Of a stretch of 64,000 nt of DNA, positions 17,297 to 30,595 are shown in pieces. Each line of letters begins with the position of its first letter. Position 1 is the stretch's first letter. A program made the position numbers and the translations under genes. Under the pieces are notes generated by a model, which was not told the DNA's origin, did not search any database, and saw nothing but the letters and a program-made list of their open reading frames with translations. Source of the stretch: Reyranella humidisoli (GTDB taxonomy: Bacteria > Pseudomonadota > Alphaproteobacteria > Reyranellales > Reyranellaceae); assembly GCF_019039055.1 (NCBI RefSeq), contig NZ_JAHOPB010000001.1:930001-994000 (forward strand). Reading direction: 5' to 3'.

Positions 17297-20200
17297 GCCG
17301 GCGCTCCAGCGCTACCCATGACGCGGGCGACACGGCTCGGCTGGTCGCGGTCGCGGCGGCGGAAACGGTCGAGATAAAGGTAGATAACGGGTGTGGTGTA
17401 CAGGGTCAGGATCTGACTCACGATGAGGCCGCCGATAATCGAGATGCCGAGGGGACGACGCAATTCCGCGCCGTCACCGTATCCCATCGCCAGCGGCAGG
17501 GCGCCCAGGATCGCGGCCATGGTCGTCATGAGGATGGGACGGAAACGCAGAAGCGCCGCTTCATAGATCGCCCTGCCCGGCTCGAGCCCCTCGGCGCGCT
17601 CGCGCTCCAGCGCCACGTCGATCATCATGATGGCGTTCTTCTTCACGATACCGATCAGCAGCAGCACGCCGATCATGGCGATGATGCTGAACTCCACGCC
17701 GGAGAACTGCAGCGCGAGCAGCGCACCGATGCCGGCCGACGGCAGGGTGGACAGGATCGTGATGGGGTGGATGTAACTCTCGTACAGGACGCCGAGGACG
17801 ATGTAGACGGCCACCAGCGCGGCCAGCACCAACAGAAGCTGGTTGCCCAGGGATTGCTGGAAGGCGCGCGCCGTGCCCTGGAAGGAACCGTGCAGGGTCG
17901 TCGGCACGCCGATCTCGCGCATCGTGTCGTTCACGTACTGCACGGCGTCGCTCAGGGTCTTCCCGGGCGCGAGATTGAACGAGACGGTGCTGGCCACGAA
18001 CATGCCTTGATGGTTCACGGCGAGCGGGGTGGTGCCGTAGTCCCAGCGCGTCACCGACGACAGCGGCACCAGTTTCTCCGGTGTCGTGCTGACCGCCGCA
18101 CCCGTCGAGGCCGAGCCGCGCCCGCTCACGGCGATCTGGTTCGTTCGCAGGTTGCGCACCGCCTGGGCGGGATCGATCGTCACGGCCCCGGCGCCGGCCG
18201 CGCCCGTGGATGTCGAGGTCGTGGTCGTGGATGCGATGCTGCCGGTCGACTGGGTGCCGCTGAGTGCTCCGCCCGACGTGCTGACGTAGATCTCCTTCAG
18301 CGATTCCGGACTCTCCCACCACTGCGGCGCCACCTCCATGACGACATGGTACTGGTTCAGCGCGTTGTAGATGGTCGAGACCTGGCGCTGGCCGAAGGCG
18401 TCGTAGAGGGTCGCCGAGATGTTGCGGGTCGAGACGCCGAGCCGGCTCGCGGCATCGCGGTCGATGGTGAGATTGAGCTGCAAGCCACGCTGCTGCTGGT
18501 CCGAATCCACGTCTGTGATCACCGATGTGTCCGCCTGGAGCGCCTGGGTGAGCCTGGGGCCCCAGGTGTAGAGATCGGGCAGCGAATCGGCCTGCAGGGT
18601 GAACTGGTACTGCGCGTTGCCCTGGCGGCCGCCGACACGGATGTCCTGCACGGCCTGCAGGAACAGTATGGCCCCGGGCACCTGGGCGAGCTTGGGGCGC
18701 AGCCGCTGGATCACCTGGTCGGCGGTGACGTCACGCTCGGCGAGCGGCTTCAGGGTGGCGAAGATGAAACCCGAATTGGTCTGCCCGCCCCCCGTGAAGC
18801 CCGCCACGCTCTCGATGGCGGGATCGGAGCGCACGATCTCGACGAACTGCCGGAACTTCCGGCGCATCGCCTGGAAGGAGATGCTCTGGTCGGCACGGAT
18901 GCCGCCCATCAGGCGGCCGGTATCCTGCTGCGGGAAGAAGCCCTTCGGAATCGTGACGTACAGGTGGATGTTGAGCAGCACCGTGGCCAGGAAGACCAGC
19001 ATGGTGAGCAGCGGGTGGCGCAGCACGAAACCCAGGCTGCGGCCATAGAGCCATTGCAGGCCGCCCAGCCCCCGCTCGCTGAAGCGCGCGAAGAAATTGG
19101 GCCTGTGATGCTCGCCCGGCGCCCGCAGCACGTAGGCGCACATCATGGGCGTGGTGGTCAGCGACACGACCATCGAAATCAGGATCGCCACCGACAGCGT
19201 CACGGCAAACTCGCGGAACAGGCGACCGACGATGCCGCCCATCAGCAGGATCGGGATGAAGACCGCGATCAGAGAGATGCTCATCGACACGACGGTGAAC
19301 CCGACCTCGCGGGCGCCCTTGAGCGCGGCGTCGATCCGCGACATGCCGGCCTCGAGATGGCGGGTCACGTTCTCCAGCACGATGATCGCATCGTCGACCA
19401 CGAAGCCCGCGGCGATGGTGAGCGCCATCAGCGAAAGGTTGTTCAGGCTGTAGCCCAGCAGGTACATGCCCCCGAAGGTCGCAACCAGCGATACCGGCAC
19501 GGTCACGGCGGCAATGAAGCCGGCGCGGGCCGAGCGCAGGAAGGCGAAGGTCACCAGCACCACCAGCACGACGCCGATCACCAGCGCCTGCTCGACTTCC
19601 TTGAGGGCGGCACGGATCGTCGTCGTGCGGTCGCTCACCACCTGCAGCTCGACGTCGTTCGGCATCGAGGCCTGCAACTCGGGCAGCAGCGCCTTGATCT
19701 CGTCGACCGTCTCGATGATGTTGGCGTTGGGCTGCTTGTAGATGATCACAAGCACCGAACGCTTGCCGTTGGCCTGCCCCTCGTTGCGGATGTTCTCCGT
19801 CGAGTCGAGCACCTCGGCCACATCCGACAGCCGCACCGGGGCGCCGTTGCGCCACGCGATGATCAGCGAGCGGTATTCCTCCGCTGCGCGGGCCTGGTCG
19901 TTGGAATAGATCTGGTAACGTTGATCGCCGACCTCGATGGCCCCCTTGGGCGAATTGGCGTTGGCGGCCGCCAGCGCGGCGCGCACGCTTTCCAGCCCGA
20001 TGCCGTATTTGGTGAGCGCCGTCGGATTGAGCTCCACCCGGACAGCGGGCAGCGAGCTGCCGCCCAGCGTCACCTGACCGACGCCGCTCACCTGGCTGAG
20101 CTTCTGCTGCAGGATGTTGGAACCGGCGTCGAACAGACGGCCCTGGCCGATCGTGTTCGATGTGAGCGCGATCACCATCACCGGTGCATCGGCGGGATTG

Positions 20201-20595
20201 AGCTTGCGATATTGCGGGTTGCTGCGCAGGTCGGCCGGCATGTCGGCGCGGGCTGCGCTGATGGCTGCCTGCACGTCGCGCGCCGCGCCGTCGATGTCGC
20301 GCGACAGGTCGAACTGCAGCGTGATCCGCGAATTGCCGACCGTGCTCGACGAGGTGATCTCGGTGACGCCGGCGATGGCGCCCAGTCGCCGCTCGAGCGG
20401 CGTCGTCACGCTGGTCGCCACCGTCTCGGGCGAGGCGCCGGGCAGGTTCGCGGTGACCTGTATGGTCGGGAAATCGATCTTGGGTAGCGGCGAAACCGGC
20501 AGGCCGAAAAACGCCACCATGCCGGCGAGCGCCAGGCCGATGGTGAGCAGCGTCGTGGCGACCGGGCGCGCAATGAAGGGCGCCGAGAGGTTCAC
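17293..20595 (-). CDS. RND multidrug efflux transporter, MdtC-like subunit
   Basis: An 1100-residue inner-membrane RND transporter. Twelve membrane segments and two large periplasmic loops follow the AcrB plan. The proton-relay aspartates are in [12 protein letters not shown], and the [15 protein letters not shown]-terminal loop is typical of the MdtB/MdtC group. Residues about 768-842 hold a Ser/Thr/Ala/Gly-rich insertion absent from its neighbour; this falls in the second periplasmic loop near the docking domain. Its start overlaps the MdtB-like stop by four bases. MdtB and MdtC are known to form a heterotrimer, so the two adjacent paralogues fit that arrangement. Confidence 0.93.
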   Translation of the reverse strand: MNLSAPFIARPVATTLLTIGLALAGMVAFFGLPVSPLPKIDFPTIQVTANLPGASPETVATSVTTPLERRLGAIAGVTEITSSSTVGNSRITLQFDLSRDIDGAARDVQAAISAARADMPADLRSNPQYRKLNPADAPVMVIALTSNTIGQGRLFDAGSNILQQKLSQVSGVGQVTLGGSSLPAVRVELNPTALTKYGIGLESVRAALAAANANSPKGAIEVGDQRYQIYSNDQARAAEEYRSLIIAWRNGAPVRLSDVAEVLDSTENIRNEGQANGKRSVLVIIYKQPNANIIETVDEIKALLPELQASMPNDVELQVVSDRTTTIRAALKEVEQALVIGVVLVVLVTFAFLRSARAGFIAAVTVPVSLVATFGGMYLLGYSLNNLSLMALTIAAGFVVDDAIIVLENVTRHLEAGMSRIDAALKGAREVGFTVVSMSISLIAVFIPILLMGGIVGRLFREFAVTLSVAILISMVVSLTTTPMMCAYVLRAPGEHHRPNFFARFSERGLGGLQWLYGRSLGFVLRHPLLTMLVFLATVLLNIHLYVTIPKGFFPQQDTGRLMGGIRADQSISFQAMRRKFRQFVEIVRSDPAIESVAGFTGGGQTNSGFIFATLKPLAERDVTADQVIQRLRPKLAQVPGAILFLQAVQDIRVGGRQGNAQYQFTLQADSLPDLYTWGPRLTQALQADTSVITDVDSDQQQRGLQLNLTIDRDAASRLGVSTRNISATLYDAFGQRQVSTIYNALNQYHVVMEVAPQWWESPESLKEIYVSTSGGALSGTQSTGSIASTTTTSTSTGAAGAGAVTIDPAQAVRNLRTNQIAVSGRGSASTGAAVSTTPEKLVPLSSVTRWDYGTTPLAVNHQGMFVASTVSFNLAPGKTLSDAVQYVNDTMREIGVPTTLHGSFQGTARAFQQSLGNQLLLVLAALVAVYIVLGVLYESYIHPITILSTLPSAGIGALLALQFSGVEFSIIAMIGVLLLIGIVKKNAIMMIDVALERERAEGLEPGRAIYEAALLRFRPILMTTMAAILGALPLAMGYGDGAELRRPLGISIIGGLIVSQILTLYTTPVIYLYLDRFRRRDRDQPSRVARVMGSAGAPA

Positions 20596-23500
20596 GAGGT
20601 CCTCTCACCCGCCTCGGCGCGCACAGGATGCAGCGGCGTGTCGAGCGGCATGCCGCGCAGGCGGCGGCCCAGCCGGTCGAAGGCGAGATAGATTACCGGC
20701 GTGGTGAAGAGCGTCAGCAACTGGCTGACGATCAGGCCGCCGACGATGGTGAGGCCGAGCGGCTGGCGCAGCTCGGAGCCGGTGCCGGAGCCCAGCATCA
20801 GCGGCAGGGCGCCGACCAGCGCCGCCACCGTGGTCATCAGGATCGGCCGGAAGCGCAGCAGGCAGGCCTGGTGGATGGCCTCCTGCGGTGCCTTGCCTTC
20901 GTTGCGTTCGGCGTCGAGGGCGAAGTCGATCATCATGATCGCGTTCTTCTTCACGATGCCGATCAGCAGCACGATGCCGATGATGGCTACGATGCTGAGG
21001 TCCTTGCCGGCGAGCATGAGCGCCAGCAGCGCGCCGATGCCGGCCGACGGCAGGGTCGACAGGATCGTGATCGGGTGGATGTAGCTTTCGTAGAGCACGC
21101 CCAGCACGATGTAGACGGTCACGATAGCCGCCAGGATCAGCAGGAGCTGGCTGTCGAGCGACTTCTGGAAGGCGAGCGCCGCTCCCTGGAAGTGTGTCGT
21201 GATCGAGCGCGGCATGCCGATCTCGCGCTGGGCCGCGACGATGGCGTCGACGGCCTGACCGAGCGCATAGCCCTGCGCGAGGTTGAAGGAGATGGTCGTC
21301 GCCGGGAACTGGCCGAACCGGTCCAGGCGCAGCGGCGCGGTCCGCTCCTCGAAGGTCGCGATGGCGGAAAGCGGCACCTGCTTGCCGCTCGCCGAACTGG
21401 GCAGGTACAGACTGTCGAGCGACTTCAGCGACCGCGCCATCTCAGGCTCGACCTCATAGATCACCCGGTACTGGTTCGACTGGGTATAGACGGTCGACAC
21501 GATCCGCTGCCCGAACACGTCATAGAGCACGTTGTCGACGGTGGCGGCGGTGATGCCGAAGCGGGCCGCGGCGTCGCGGTCGATGCGGATGAACATCGAC
21601 AGGCCCTTGTTCTGCAGGTCGCTCGTCACGTCGACCAGTTCGGGCAGCTTCTCCAGCCGGTCCATCAGGCGCGGCACCCAGGCGTCGAACTCGGCGGCGT
21701 TGGCCGTTTCCAGGACGAACTGGTACTGCGTGCGGCTCACGGTCGAATCGATCGTGAGATCCTGCGACGGCTGCATGTAGAGCGAGATCCCGGGTACCGA
21801 GGCCGTCTCCCGCTGCAGCCGCCGAATCACCTGCGCGGCCGACAACGACCGCTCGCTGCGCGGCTTGAGGTTGATCAGCATGCGCCCCGAGTTCAGCGTC
21901 GGGTTGGTGCCGTCCACGCCCACGAACGAGGTGAGACTCTCGACGGCGGGATCCTTGAGGATCGCTTCGGCGAGCACGCGCTGGCGCTCGCTCATCGACG
22001 CGAAGGAGACGCTCTGCGGCCCCTCGGTCACGGCCTGGATCAAGCCGGTGTCCTGCACCGGGAAGAAACCCTTGGGAATGACGACATAGAGCAGGACCGT
22101 GAGCACGACCGTGCCGACGGCGACCAGCAGGGTGAGCACCTGGTGCCGAAACACCACGATCAGGCAGCGATCGTAGAAGCGGATCACGCCGGCGAACCAG
22201 CCGGTTCCGATATCCTCGGCATGGGCGACGGCCGGACTCTTCTCAGGCGCGGGCGCGGGCGTCGCGGCCGTGTGCGGCCGCTGGCGCAGGAACTGCGCGC
22301 ACAGCATGGGCACGAGGGTGAGCGACACCACGGCGGAGATCAGGATGGTGACCGACAGCGTCACTGCGAATTCGCTGAACAGGCGGCCGACCACGTCGCT
22401 CATGAAGAGCAGCGGGATCAGCACCGCGATCAGCGAGACGGTGAGCGACACGACCGTGAAGGCGATCTGCTTCGAGCCTTTCAGTGCCGCCTTCTTCGGA
22501 TCCTCTCCGCGCTCGATGTAGCGGGCGATGTTCTCGATCATGACGATGGCGTCGTCGACCACGAAGCCGGTCGCGATGGTGAGCGCCATGATCGACAGGT
22601 TGTTGAGGCTGAAATCGGCGAGGTACATCACCGCCAGCGTGCCGACGAGCGACAGCGGCACCGACAGGCTGGGGATCAGCGTGGCACGGGCATCGCCCAG
22701 GAAGGCGAAGATCACGGCCACGACCAGGACGACGGCGAAGCCGAGTTCGATCTGCACGTCGCGCACGGAGGCCCGGATGGTCAGCGTGCGGTCGGTGAGC
22801 ACGGCGATGTCGAGCGAATTGGGCAAGGTCTCGCGCAATGTCGGCAGCAGGGTCTTGATGCGGTCGACCACCTCGATGACGTTGGCGCCGGGCTGGCGCT
22901 GCACGTTCACGATCACCGCCTGGGTATTGTCCATCCAGGCGGCGATGCGGTTGTTCTCCTGCCCCTCCTCGACCGTAGCCACGTCGCGGATGCGTACCGG
23001 CGCGCCGTTGCGATAGGCGACGATGATGTCGCGGAACGTGTCGGGATCGGTGATCTGGTCGTTGGCGTTGATGGTCAGCGCACGCGCCGGCCCGTCGAAA
23101 TTGCCTTTCGGCGTATTGACGTTGGCGTTTGAAATGGTGGTGCGCAGGTCGTCGATGTTGATGCCGTAGGCGGCGAGCGCCGTCGGGTTGGCACGGATGC
23201 GCACGCCGGGCTTCTGGCCTCCTTCCAGCTTCACCAGACCGACGCCGGGAATCTGGGAAATCTTCTGCGCGAGGCGAGTGTCGACGAGATCGTGGACCCT
23301 GGTGAGCGGCTCGGTCTTCGACGTGACGGCCAGCGTCAGCACCGGCGCGTCGGCCGGATTGAACTTGGCGTAGATGGGCGGCGACGGCAGGTCTCCCGGC
23401 AGGAGATTGCCCGCGGCGTTGATGGCGGCCTGGACCTGCTGCTCGGCGATGTCGAGCCCGAGCTTCAGGTCGAACTGCAGCGTGATCGACGAGGCGCCGG

Positions 23501-23756
23501 CCGAACTGGTCGACGTCATCTGATTGAGACCCGGCATCTGGCCGAACTGCCGCTCCAGCGGCGCCGTGATGGACGTCGTCATCACCTCCGGGCTGGCGCC
23601 CGGATAGAGGGTCAGCACGCGGATGGTCGGATAGTCGACCTGCGGCAGCGCCGACAGGGGCAGAAAGCGATACGCGATGATGCCGACCAGCATGATCGCG
23701 ACCATGAAGAGCGAGGTGGCGACCGGCCGCTCGATGAAGATCCGCGACGGATTCAT
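20592..23756 (-). CDS. RND multidrug efflux transporter, MdtB-like subunit
   Basis: A 1054-residue inner-membrane RND transporter. Proton-relay aspartates are in [20 protein letters not shown], and the N-terminus [20 protein letters not shown] leads into the first membrane helix. The periplasmic loops have the AcrB/MdtB layout. It is encoded between the adaptor gene (12 bp upstream) and the MdtC-like gene (four-base overlap). Presumed function is export of bile-salt-like, detergent or antibiotic compounds using the proton gradient; the substrate range cannot be read from sequence. Confidence 0.93.
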   Translation of the reverse strand: MNPSRIFIERPVATSLFMVAIMLVGIIAYRFLPLSALPQVDYPTIRVLTLYPGASPEVMTTSITAPLERQFGQMPGLNQMTSTSSAGASSITLQFDLKLGLDIAEQQVQAAINAAGNLLPGDLPSPPIYAKFNPADAPVLTLAVTSKTEPLTRVHDLVDTRLAQKISQIPGVGLVKLEGGQKPGVRIRANPTALAAYGINIDDLRTTISNANVNTPKGNFDGPARALTINANDQITDPDTFRDIIVAYRNGAPVRIRDVATVEEGQENNRIAAWMDNTQAVIVNVQRQPGANVIEVVDRIKTLLPTLRETLPNSLDIAVLTDRTLTIRASVRDVQIELGFAVVLVVAVIFAFLGDARATLIPSLSVPLSLVGTLAVMYLADFSLNNLSIMALTIATGFVVDDAIVMIENIARYIERGEDPKKAALKGSKQIAFTVVSLTVSLIAVLIPLLFMSDVVGRLFSEFAVTLSVTILISAVVSLTLVPMLCAQFLRQRPHTAATPAPAPEKSPAVAHAEDIGTGWFAGVIRFYDRCLIVVFRHQVLTLLVAVGTVVLTVLLYVVIPKGFFPVQDTGLIQAVTEGPQSVSFASMSERQRVLAEAILKDPAVESLTSFVGVDGTNPTLNSGRMLINLKPRSERSLSAAQVIRRLQRETASVPGISLYMQPSQDLTIDSTVSRTQYQFVLETANAAEFDAWVPRLMDRLEKLPELVDVTSDLQNKGLSMFIRIDRDAAARFGITAATVDNVLYDVFGQRIVSTVYTQSNQYRVIYEVEPEMARSLKSLDSLYLPSSASGKQVPLSAIATFEERTAPLRLDRFGQFPATTISFNLAQGYALGQAVDAIVAAQREIGMPRSITTHFQGAALAFQKSLDSQLLLILAAIVTVYIVLGVLYESYIHPITILSTLPSAGIGALLALMLAGKDLSIVAIIGIVLLIGIVKKNAIMMIDFALDAERNEGKAPQEAIHQACLLRFRPILMTTVAALVGALPLMLGSGTGSELRQPLGLTIVGGLIVSQLLTLFTTPVIYLAFDRLGRRLRGMPLDTPLHPVRAEAGERTS

Positions 23757-23768
23757 GTCGCAGCCGCG

Positions 23769-25082
23769 TTACTGGTTGGTCTGGGTCGCCGGCTGGCCGG
23801 GATTGGGCCCGCCCGTGCCGCCGCCGGCGCCATTGGCCTGCTGCCGACGACGCTGCCCCTCGGCGGGCGCGCCCTGAGGCTGGCCGTCCGGGCCTGCCTT
23901 GGGTGACGGGGCGTTGGCGACCGGCGGGCCCGCCGACGCGCGCGGCGTGGCCGTGGGGCGGCGGATCTTGGCGCCATCGCGGAGGCGGTCGACACCGTCG
24001 ATCACCACCTGGTCGCCGACCTGCAGGCCCTTGAGGATCGCCACCCTCTCGCCGTCGGTTTCACCGAGCTGAACGACGCGGATCTCCACCGAATCGTCGG
24101 GCCGGGCGAGATAGACGAATGTGCCGGGCTGGCCGCGCTGGATGGCGGCAACCGGCACGACGACCGCGTCCTTCACCGTGTCGGCCAGCAGGCGGACGTT
24201 CACGAACTGGTTGGGGAACAGGGATTCATCGGCATTGTCGAAGATCGCCCGCAGCTTCACCGTGCCGGTCGTGAGGTCGATCACGTTGTCGGTCGTGTCG
24301 AGCCGGCCGACGCCGAGTTCGACCTTCTGCGACCGGTCGAGCGCGCGCACATCCATGGTCTCGCCAGTCTTCAGGCGCCTGCGCACCAGCGGCAGGGAGT
24401 CTTCCGGGATCGTGAAAAGGACCGAGATCGGCTGCACCTGGATGATCACGCAGATGCTGCTGGAGTCTCCCATGGTGACGTAGTTGCCCTTGTCGACCAT
24501 GCGCAGGCCGATCTTGCCGGTCAGCGGCGCCACGATCCGCGTATAGGCGACATTGAGCTTGGCCGCATCGACCAGCGCCTGGTCGACCACCAGCGCCGCC
24601 TCGTACTGGCGGACCAGCGACACCTGCGTGTCGTACTGCTGTCGGGCGATCGAATCCTGCTGCACCAGCTTGCGATAGCGCTCAAGGTCGGCCTGGGCGT
24701 TCTTGAGCAGGGCTTCGTCGCGCTGCTGCTGGCCCAACACCTGCTGCAGGGCGACGTCGTAGGGGCGCGAATCGACCAGGGCCAGCAGGTCGCCCTGCTT
24801 CACCATCTGGCCTTCCTTGAAAAAGACGTCGACCAGCTGGCCGGTGATCTGGGTCTTCACATTCACGGTCTGGAGCGGCGTGACCGTGCCCAGCGCCCGC
24901 AGGACGATGGGAATGTCCCCTTTGGCAGCCGTGGCAAGCCCGACCGGCACGGCGGCGCCGGCGGCGAAGCGACCGGCGGAACGCGGCGGCGGCGCAGTGC
25001 TCGACTGCGTGATGTACCAGCCCGCGCCAGCGACGATCGCCAGCCCGAGACCGATCCCAAGAAGGGTTCGCAGCCGCTTCAT
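23769..25082 (-). CDS. RND efflux periplasmic adaptor, MdtA-like
   Basis: A 437-residue membrane-fusion protein that links the RND pump to the outer-membrane duct. It begins with an N-terminal anchor (residues about 8-25), then a lipoyl/barrel-sandwich half-motif ([23 protein letters not shown]), an alpha-hairpin, the second half-motif ([19 protein letters not shown]) and beta-barrel domains. The last 65 residues are a Pro/Ala/Gly/Gln-rich, probably disordered tail. It is the first gene of the efflux operon. A regulator gene is not adjacent. Confidence 0.92.
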   Translation of the reverse strand: MKRLRTLLGIGLGLAIVAGAGWYITQSSTAPPPRSAGRFAAGAAVPVGLATAAKGDIPIVLRALGTVTPLQTVNVKTQITGQLVDVFFKEGQMVKQGDLLALVDSRPYDVALQQVLGQQQRDEALLKNAQADLERYRKLVQQDSIARQQYDTQVSLVRQYEAALVVDQALVDAAKLNVAYTRIVAPLTGKIGLRMVDKGNYVTMGDSSSICVIIQVQPISVLFTIPEDSLPLVRRRLKTGETMDVRALDRSQKVELGVGRLDTTDNVIDLTTGTVKLRAIFDNADESLFPNQFVNVRLLADTVKDAVVVPVAAIQRGQPGTFVYLARPDDSVEIRVVQLGETDGERVAILKGLQVGDQVVIDGVDRLRDGAKIRRPTATPRASAGPPVANAPSPKAGPDGQPQGAPAEGQRRRQQANGAGGGTGGPNPGQPATQTNQ

Positions 25083-25240
25083 TTTCTCGATTCACCCCAG
25101 AAATACAGCTCGTAACACATACGCACTGAAGCCGCGGAGTCTCCCCCACCGAAATGGCGGGCGCAAGGCAGGCGCTCGCCGAACCGGGGTCTCAACGTCC
25201 GAGGGGCACAAAAGACCCCTCGGACGCCCGAGAAATTGCT

Positions 25241-27229
<1,989 letters not shown>

Positions 27230-27304
27230 ACACGAACACTAGGGCGCGCGGCCCTGAAGAGAAAGTGAAGATGGTGGCCGGGTCAGCAAATCGGTCATGT
27301 TGGG

Positions 27305-28588
27305 ATGATATCGCTCCCGACAATGCTCATCCGTTCGTTGGCCTTTGCGATTCTGTTGTCGGCCTGGGCTGCCCTGCCCGCGAAGGCGCAGGCTCTGGGG
27401 GAAGCGCTCGCCCGCTTCCTGTACGACGACGCCGTCGCCACGCTGCATCTTCGCAGCTTCTACTTCGACAAGACCAATCCGCAGTGGCCCAACAATGTCG
27501 CGTGGGCGGGTGGCGGATGGGTCGGCTACGAATCGGGCTGGCTGTACGACACGCTGCAGGCCGGCGCGGTCGCCTACACCACGCAGCCTTTGTGGGCGCC
27601 AGCGGATACCAGCGGCTCGCAGATCCTGAAGACCGGGCAGTATGGCTTCTTCGTCCTCGGCCAGGCCTATGCCTCGGTGCGTGCGCAGGGCCAGACCTTC
27701 ACCGTCTTCCGCCAGTTCATCGACGAGCTGGAGGTCAATCCCAACGACGATCGCATGGTCCCGATCACCTTCGAGGCCTATGCGCTGCGCGGCAGGATCG
27801 CGGCGATCGACTACTTCGCGGGCTATGTCGCGGCGATCAAGCCGAAGGACTATTGGACCTTCATCAACATGGGCGAGCGGGCCGGCGCGCCCAACCACGA
27901 TGCCGGCATGGGCCTGGTGAGTCTGAAGTACGGCTCTCTGGACGATCTCCGCCTGCGCGGCTCTGTCTACTACGTGCCGGACATTCTTACGTCGAGCTAT
28001 GGCGACGTCGGCAAAACGTTCGGCATCAACGCCCGTCTGAAAGCGCGCCTCGAAAGCAACGCGATGGTCCAGGGCAGCAACGGCCTGAACCTGCTGACCG
28101 GCCAGCCCTTCAGCACCTGGTCGGCGGGCCTCCGTGCGACGCTCCTGCTCGACGGCTTCACCCTCTGGGGAGCCTACACCCAGGTCGGAAGCGCCGCCGC
28201 CTATCGCACGCCCTACGGGCAATGGATCGGCTACACCAAGCAGATCACGCTGGACTTCGATCGCGCCAACGAACGCGCCTGGCAAGTCGGGCTCACCTAC
28301 GACTTTGCCGGCATCGGACTTCCGGGCCTTGCGTTCCTGTTCTCGGCGACGTTCGGCAACGGCGCGATCAACAGCACGACGGGTGCGCCGCTGTCGAACA
28401 ACACCGAGTACGATTTCGACCTGATGTACCGGGTGGCATCCAAAGAGGCCCCCGACTGGCTGCAGCCGCTGCAACTGCGCGGCCGCATGGGCCTCGTCGA
28501 TCAGACCCTGAACGGCGTCACGACGACGATCAACGACTACCGGCTGATCCTGAACTACGAAGTGAAGTTCGGCGGTAACCGCCGCTGA
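27305..28588 (+). CDS. OprD-family outer-membrane porin
   Basis: A 427-residue protein with a signal peptide (hydrophobic AFAILLSAWAALPAKAQA; cleavage after AKA). The mature part is rich in alternating aromatic/polar beta strands and ends in a short amphipathic strand (LILNYEVKF). The N-terminal LHLRSFYFDK plus a Gly/Tyr-rich GYESGWLYDT segment resembles OprD-type porins, which pass small solutes and aromatic acids. An alternative ATG six codons in (27323) is equally good and starts closer to the signal. It is divergent from thiC. The exact substrate is unknown. Confidence 0.72.
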   Translation: MISLPTMLIRSLAFAILLSAWAALPAKAQALGEALARFLYDDAVATLHLRSFYFDKTNPQWPNNVAWAGGGWVGYESGWLYDTLQAGAVAYTTQPLWAPADTSGSQILKTGQYGFFVLGQAYASVRAQGQTFTVFRQFIDELEVNPNDDRMVPITFEAYALRGRIAAIDYFAGYVAAIKPKDYWTFINMGERAGAPNHDAGMGLVSLKYGSLDDLRLRGSVYYVPDILTSSYGDVGKTFGINARLKARLESNAMVQGSNGLNLLTGQPFSTWSAGLRATLLLDGFTLWGAYTQVGSAAAYRTPYGQWIGYTKQITLDFDRANERAWQVGLTYDFAGIGLPGLAFLFSATFGNGAINSTTGAPLSNNTEYDFDLMYRVASKEAPDWLQPLQLRGRMGLVDQTLNGVTTTINDYRLILNYEVKFGGNRR

Positions 28589-28694
28589 TGGACCGAGAGC
28601 ACGTCATCGTGGTGGCGAAGCTGTCAGCCTTGCGCGCGGGCGGGGAACCGCGAAAACTCCGCCGGCTACCAAACATCCGGGGAATCCCAGAAAA

Positions 28695-29372
28695 ATGCAG
28701 TTCGACGACGTCATCCGTGGCCGCCGCAGCATCCGCGGCTACAAACCCGATCCCGTCCCCAAGGCGCTGATCGAGGAGATCATCGGCCTGGCGATGCGCG
28801 CGCCGTCGTCGATGAACACCCAGCCGTGGAATTTCTACATTGTCACCGGCGAGCCGCTGAACCGGATCCGCGCAGGCAACACGGAGCGCATGGTGGCCGG
28901 CATCCCTCAGTCGCGCGAATTCCGTACCGGCAAGAGCTTTGAAGGTGCGCACCGCGACCGACAGGTCGGCGTCGCCAAGCAACTGTTCTCCGCCATGGGG
29001 ATCGCGCGGGACGACAAGAACGGGCGCCAGGACTGGGTCCTGCGCGGCTTCCGTCAGTTTGACGCCCCGGTCTGCGTGATCGTGACCTACGATCGCGTGC
29101 TGGACGGCAGCGACGACACGCCGTTCGATTGTGGCGCCGTGGCGACGGCGCTGGTGAACGCGGCCTGGTCGCGCGGCCTGGGCGCCGTGATCAACAGCCA
29201 GGGCATCATGCAGTCGCCGGTGGTGCGCGAGCACGCGGGGATTGCCGACGATCAGGTCATCATGAAAAGCATCGCCCTGGGCTGGCCGGATGACAGCTTC
29301 CCGGCGAATGCGGTCGTGTCGGAACGAAAGTCCGTCGCCGAAGCCACCGTCTTCGTCGGTTTCGACGATTAG
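28695..29372 (+). CDS. Nitroreductase family protein (NfnB/NfsB-like)
   Basis: A 225-residue FMN-dependent nitroreductase. Hallmarks are RRSIRGYKPDPVPK near residue 10, the FMN-binding APSSMNTQPWNFYIVTG, and a C-terminal ALGWPDDSFPAN segment with the RKSV tail. It probably acts on nitroaromatics or quinones with NAD(P)H. It follows the porin by about 100 bases in the same direction and may share its transcript, which would pair uptake and reduction of an aromatic compound; that link is inference. Confidence 0.9.
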   Translation: MQFDDVIRGRRSIRGYKPDPVPKALIEEIIGLAMRAPSSMNTQPWNFYIVTGEPLNRIRAGNTERMVAGIPQSREFRTGKSFEGAHRDRQVGVAKQLFSAMGIARDDKNGRQDWVLRGFRQFDAPVCVIVTYDRVLDGSDDTPFDCGAVATALVNAAWSRGLGAVINSQGIMQSPVVREHAGIADDQVIMKSIALGWPDDSFPANAVVSERKSVAEATVFVGFDD

Positions 29373-29394
29373 AGCCGCCAGTCGAGATGCGCCC

Positions 29395-30588
29395 TCAGAC
29401 GACCTCTGCCGCGCGCATCTCGGCGATTTCAGCATCGGAATAGCCGGCTTCCTTCAGCACCTCGTCGGTGTGCTGGCCGAGCGTCGCCGGCGGGCGGTCG
29501 ATCGAGCCGCCGCCGTGTTCGAGGCGGAAGCCAGAGCCCACGACCTTGATCGGCCCGTGCTCGGTCTCGACGGTCTGCAGCACCGTGCGATGCTTGAACA
29601 GGTCGAGCTGCGCGGTCTCCGGGATGCTGTGAACGCGGCCGGCCGGTACGTCGGCCTTGGCGAAGCGCTCGATCCAGGTGCCGGACTCCTCGGTCTTCAT
29701 CGCGCCTTCGACGATCTCGTGCAGGGCGGTGTTGTTGGCGATGCGCGTGGCCCAGTCGACGAAGCGCGGATCGTCCAGCACCTCCTCGCGGCCCAGCACC
29801 TTCATCAGGCGTTTGAACTGCGGATCGGTCATGACGGCCAGCACGATCCAGCCGTCCTTCGTCTTGAACAGATTGCCCGTGGGCTTGCGCGTCACCGACA
29901 GGTTGGCGGCCTGGCCGTGGACGCGGCCGGTCATCAAGTGCTCGGTGAACTGCTGGGCGAGATAGCCCATCACCGAGTCGATCATGGCGACATCGACGAG
30001 CTGGCCCTTGCCGGTGTGCGTGCGCTGGTACAGCGCCGAGGCCATGCCCAGAGCGGCCGTGGCACCCGACATCACATCGGCGCCGGCAAAGCCCACGCGC
30101 GTCGGGCCGTTGTTCTCGAAGCCGGTGATCGACATCAGGCCCGACATCGCCTGGATCATGCCGTCGAAGGCCGCGGTCTTGGACTCAGGGCCGACCTGGC
30201 CGAAGCCCGACACGGCGCAGTAGATCAGCCTGGGATTGATCTTGTTCAGCGTCTCGTAGCCGATGCCAAGCTTGTCCATCACGCCCGGCCGGAAATTCTC
30301 GACGACGATGTCGGCCGTCTCGACGAGGCGCTTGACGATCTCGATCGCCTTGGGCTGCTTGAGATCGAGCGTGATCGACCGCTTGTTGCCGTTCACCGCG
30401 ACCCAGGGGGCCGCCAGGCCGCGCTTTTCCCAATCGTTGGCGCGGGTGCCGAAACGCATGTCGTCGCCTTCGCGCGATTCGATCTTCACCACATCCGCGC
30501 CGAGCAGGGCGAGCTGATAGGAGCTGTAGGGCCCCGCCAGCACGCGCGTGAAATCGACGACCTTTACGCCCGTAAACGGCTTGCTCAT
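29395..30588 (-). CDS. CaiB/BaiF (class III) CoA-transferase family protein
   Basis: A 397-residue family III CoA-transferase. The conserved start VVDFTRVLAGPYSSYQLALLGADVVKIE and the catalytic-aspartate segment AFDGMIQAMSGLMSITG are visible; the Asp forms the acyl-enzyme intermediate. It lies seven bases downstream of the GrdB-like selenoprotein gene on the same strand, so the two are probably cotranscribed. Possible roles are CoA activation of a carboxylate such as formyl, succinyl or carnitine type; no specific donor is visible. Confidence 0.92.
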   Translation of the reverse strand: MSKPFTGVKVVDFTRVLAGPYSSYQLALLGADVVKIESREGDDMRFGTRANDWEKRGLAAPWVAVNGNKRSITLDLKQPKAIEIVKRLVETADIVVENFRPGVMDKLGIGYETLNKINPRLIYCAVSGFGQVGPESKTAAFDGMIQAMSGLMSITGFENNGPTRVGFAGADVMSGATAALGMASALYQRTHTGKGQLVDVAMIDSVMGYLAQQFTEHLMTGRVHGQAANLSVTRKPTGNLFKTKDGWIVLAVMTDPQFKRLMKVLGREEVLDDPRFVDWATRIANNTALHEIVEGAMKTEESGTWIERFAKADVPAGRVHSIPETAQLDLFKHRTVLQTVETEHGPIKVVGSGFRLEHGGGSIDRPPATLGQHTDEVLKEAGYSDAEIAEMRAAEVV

Positions 30589-30595
30589 GTCACTC

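Noticed and set aside
17158..20487. Long open frames antisense to the efflux, ABC transporter and other genes (for example plus strand 17158-20487, minus strand 6537-9374 and 31706-34438)
   Set aside because: High-GC genes leave open frames on the opposite strand. Their translations are Arg/Asp/His/Gly-rich with no motifs, while the sense-strand genes carry clear family signatures.
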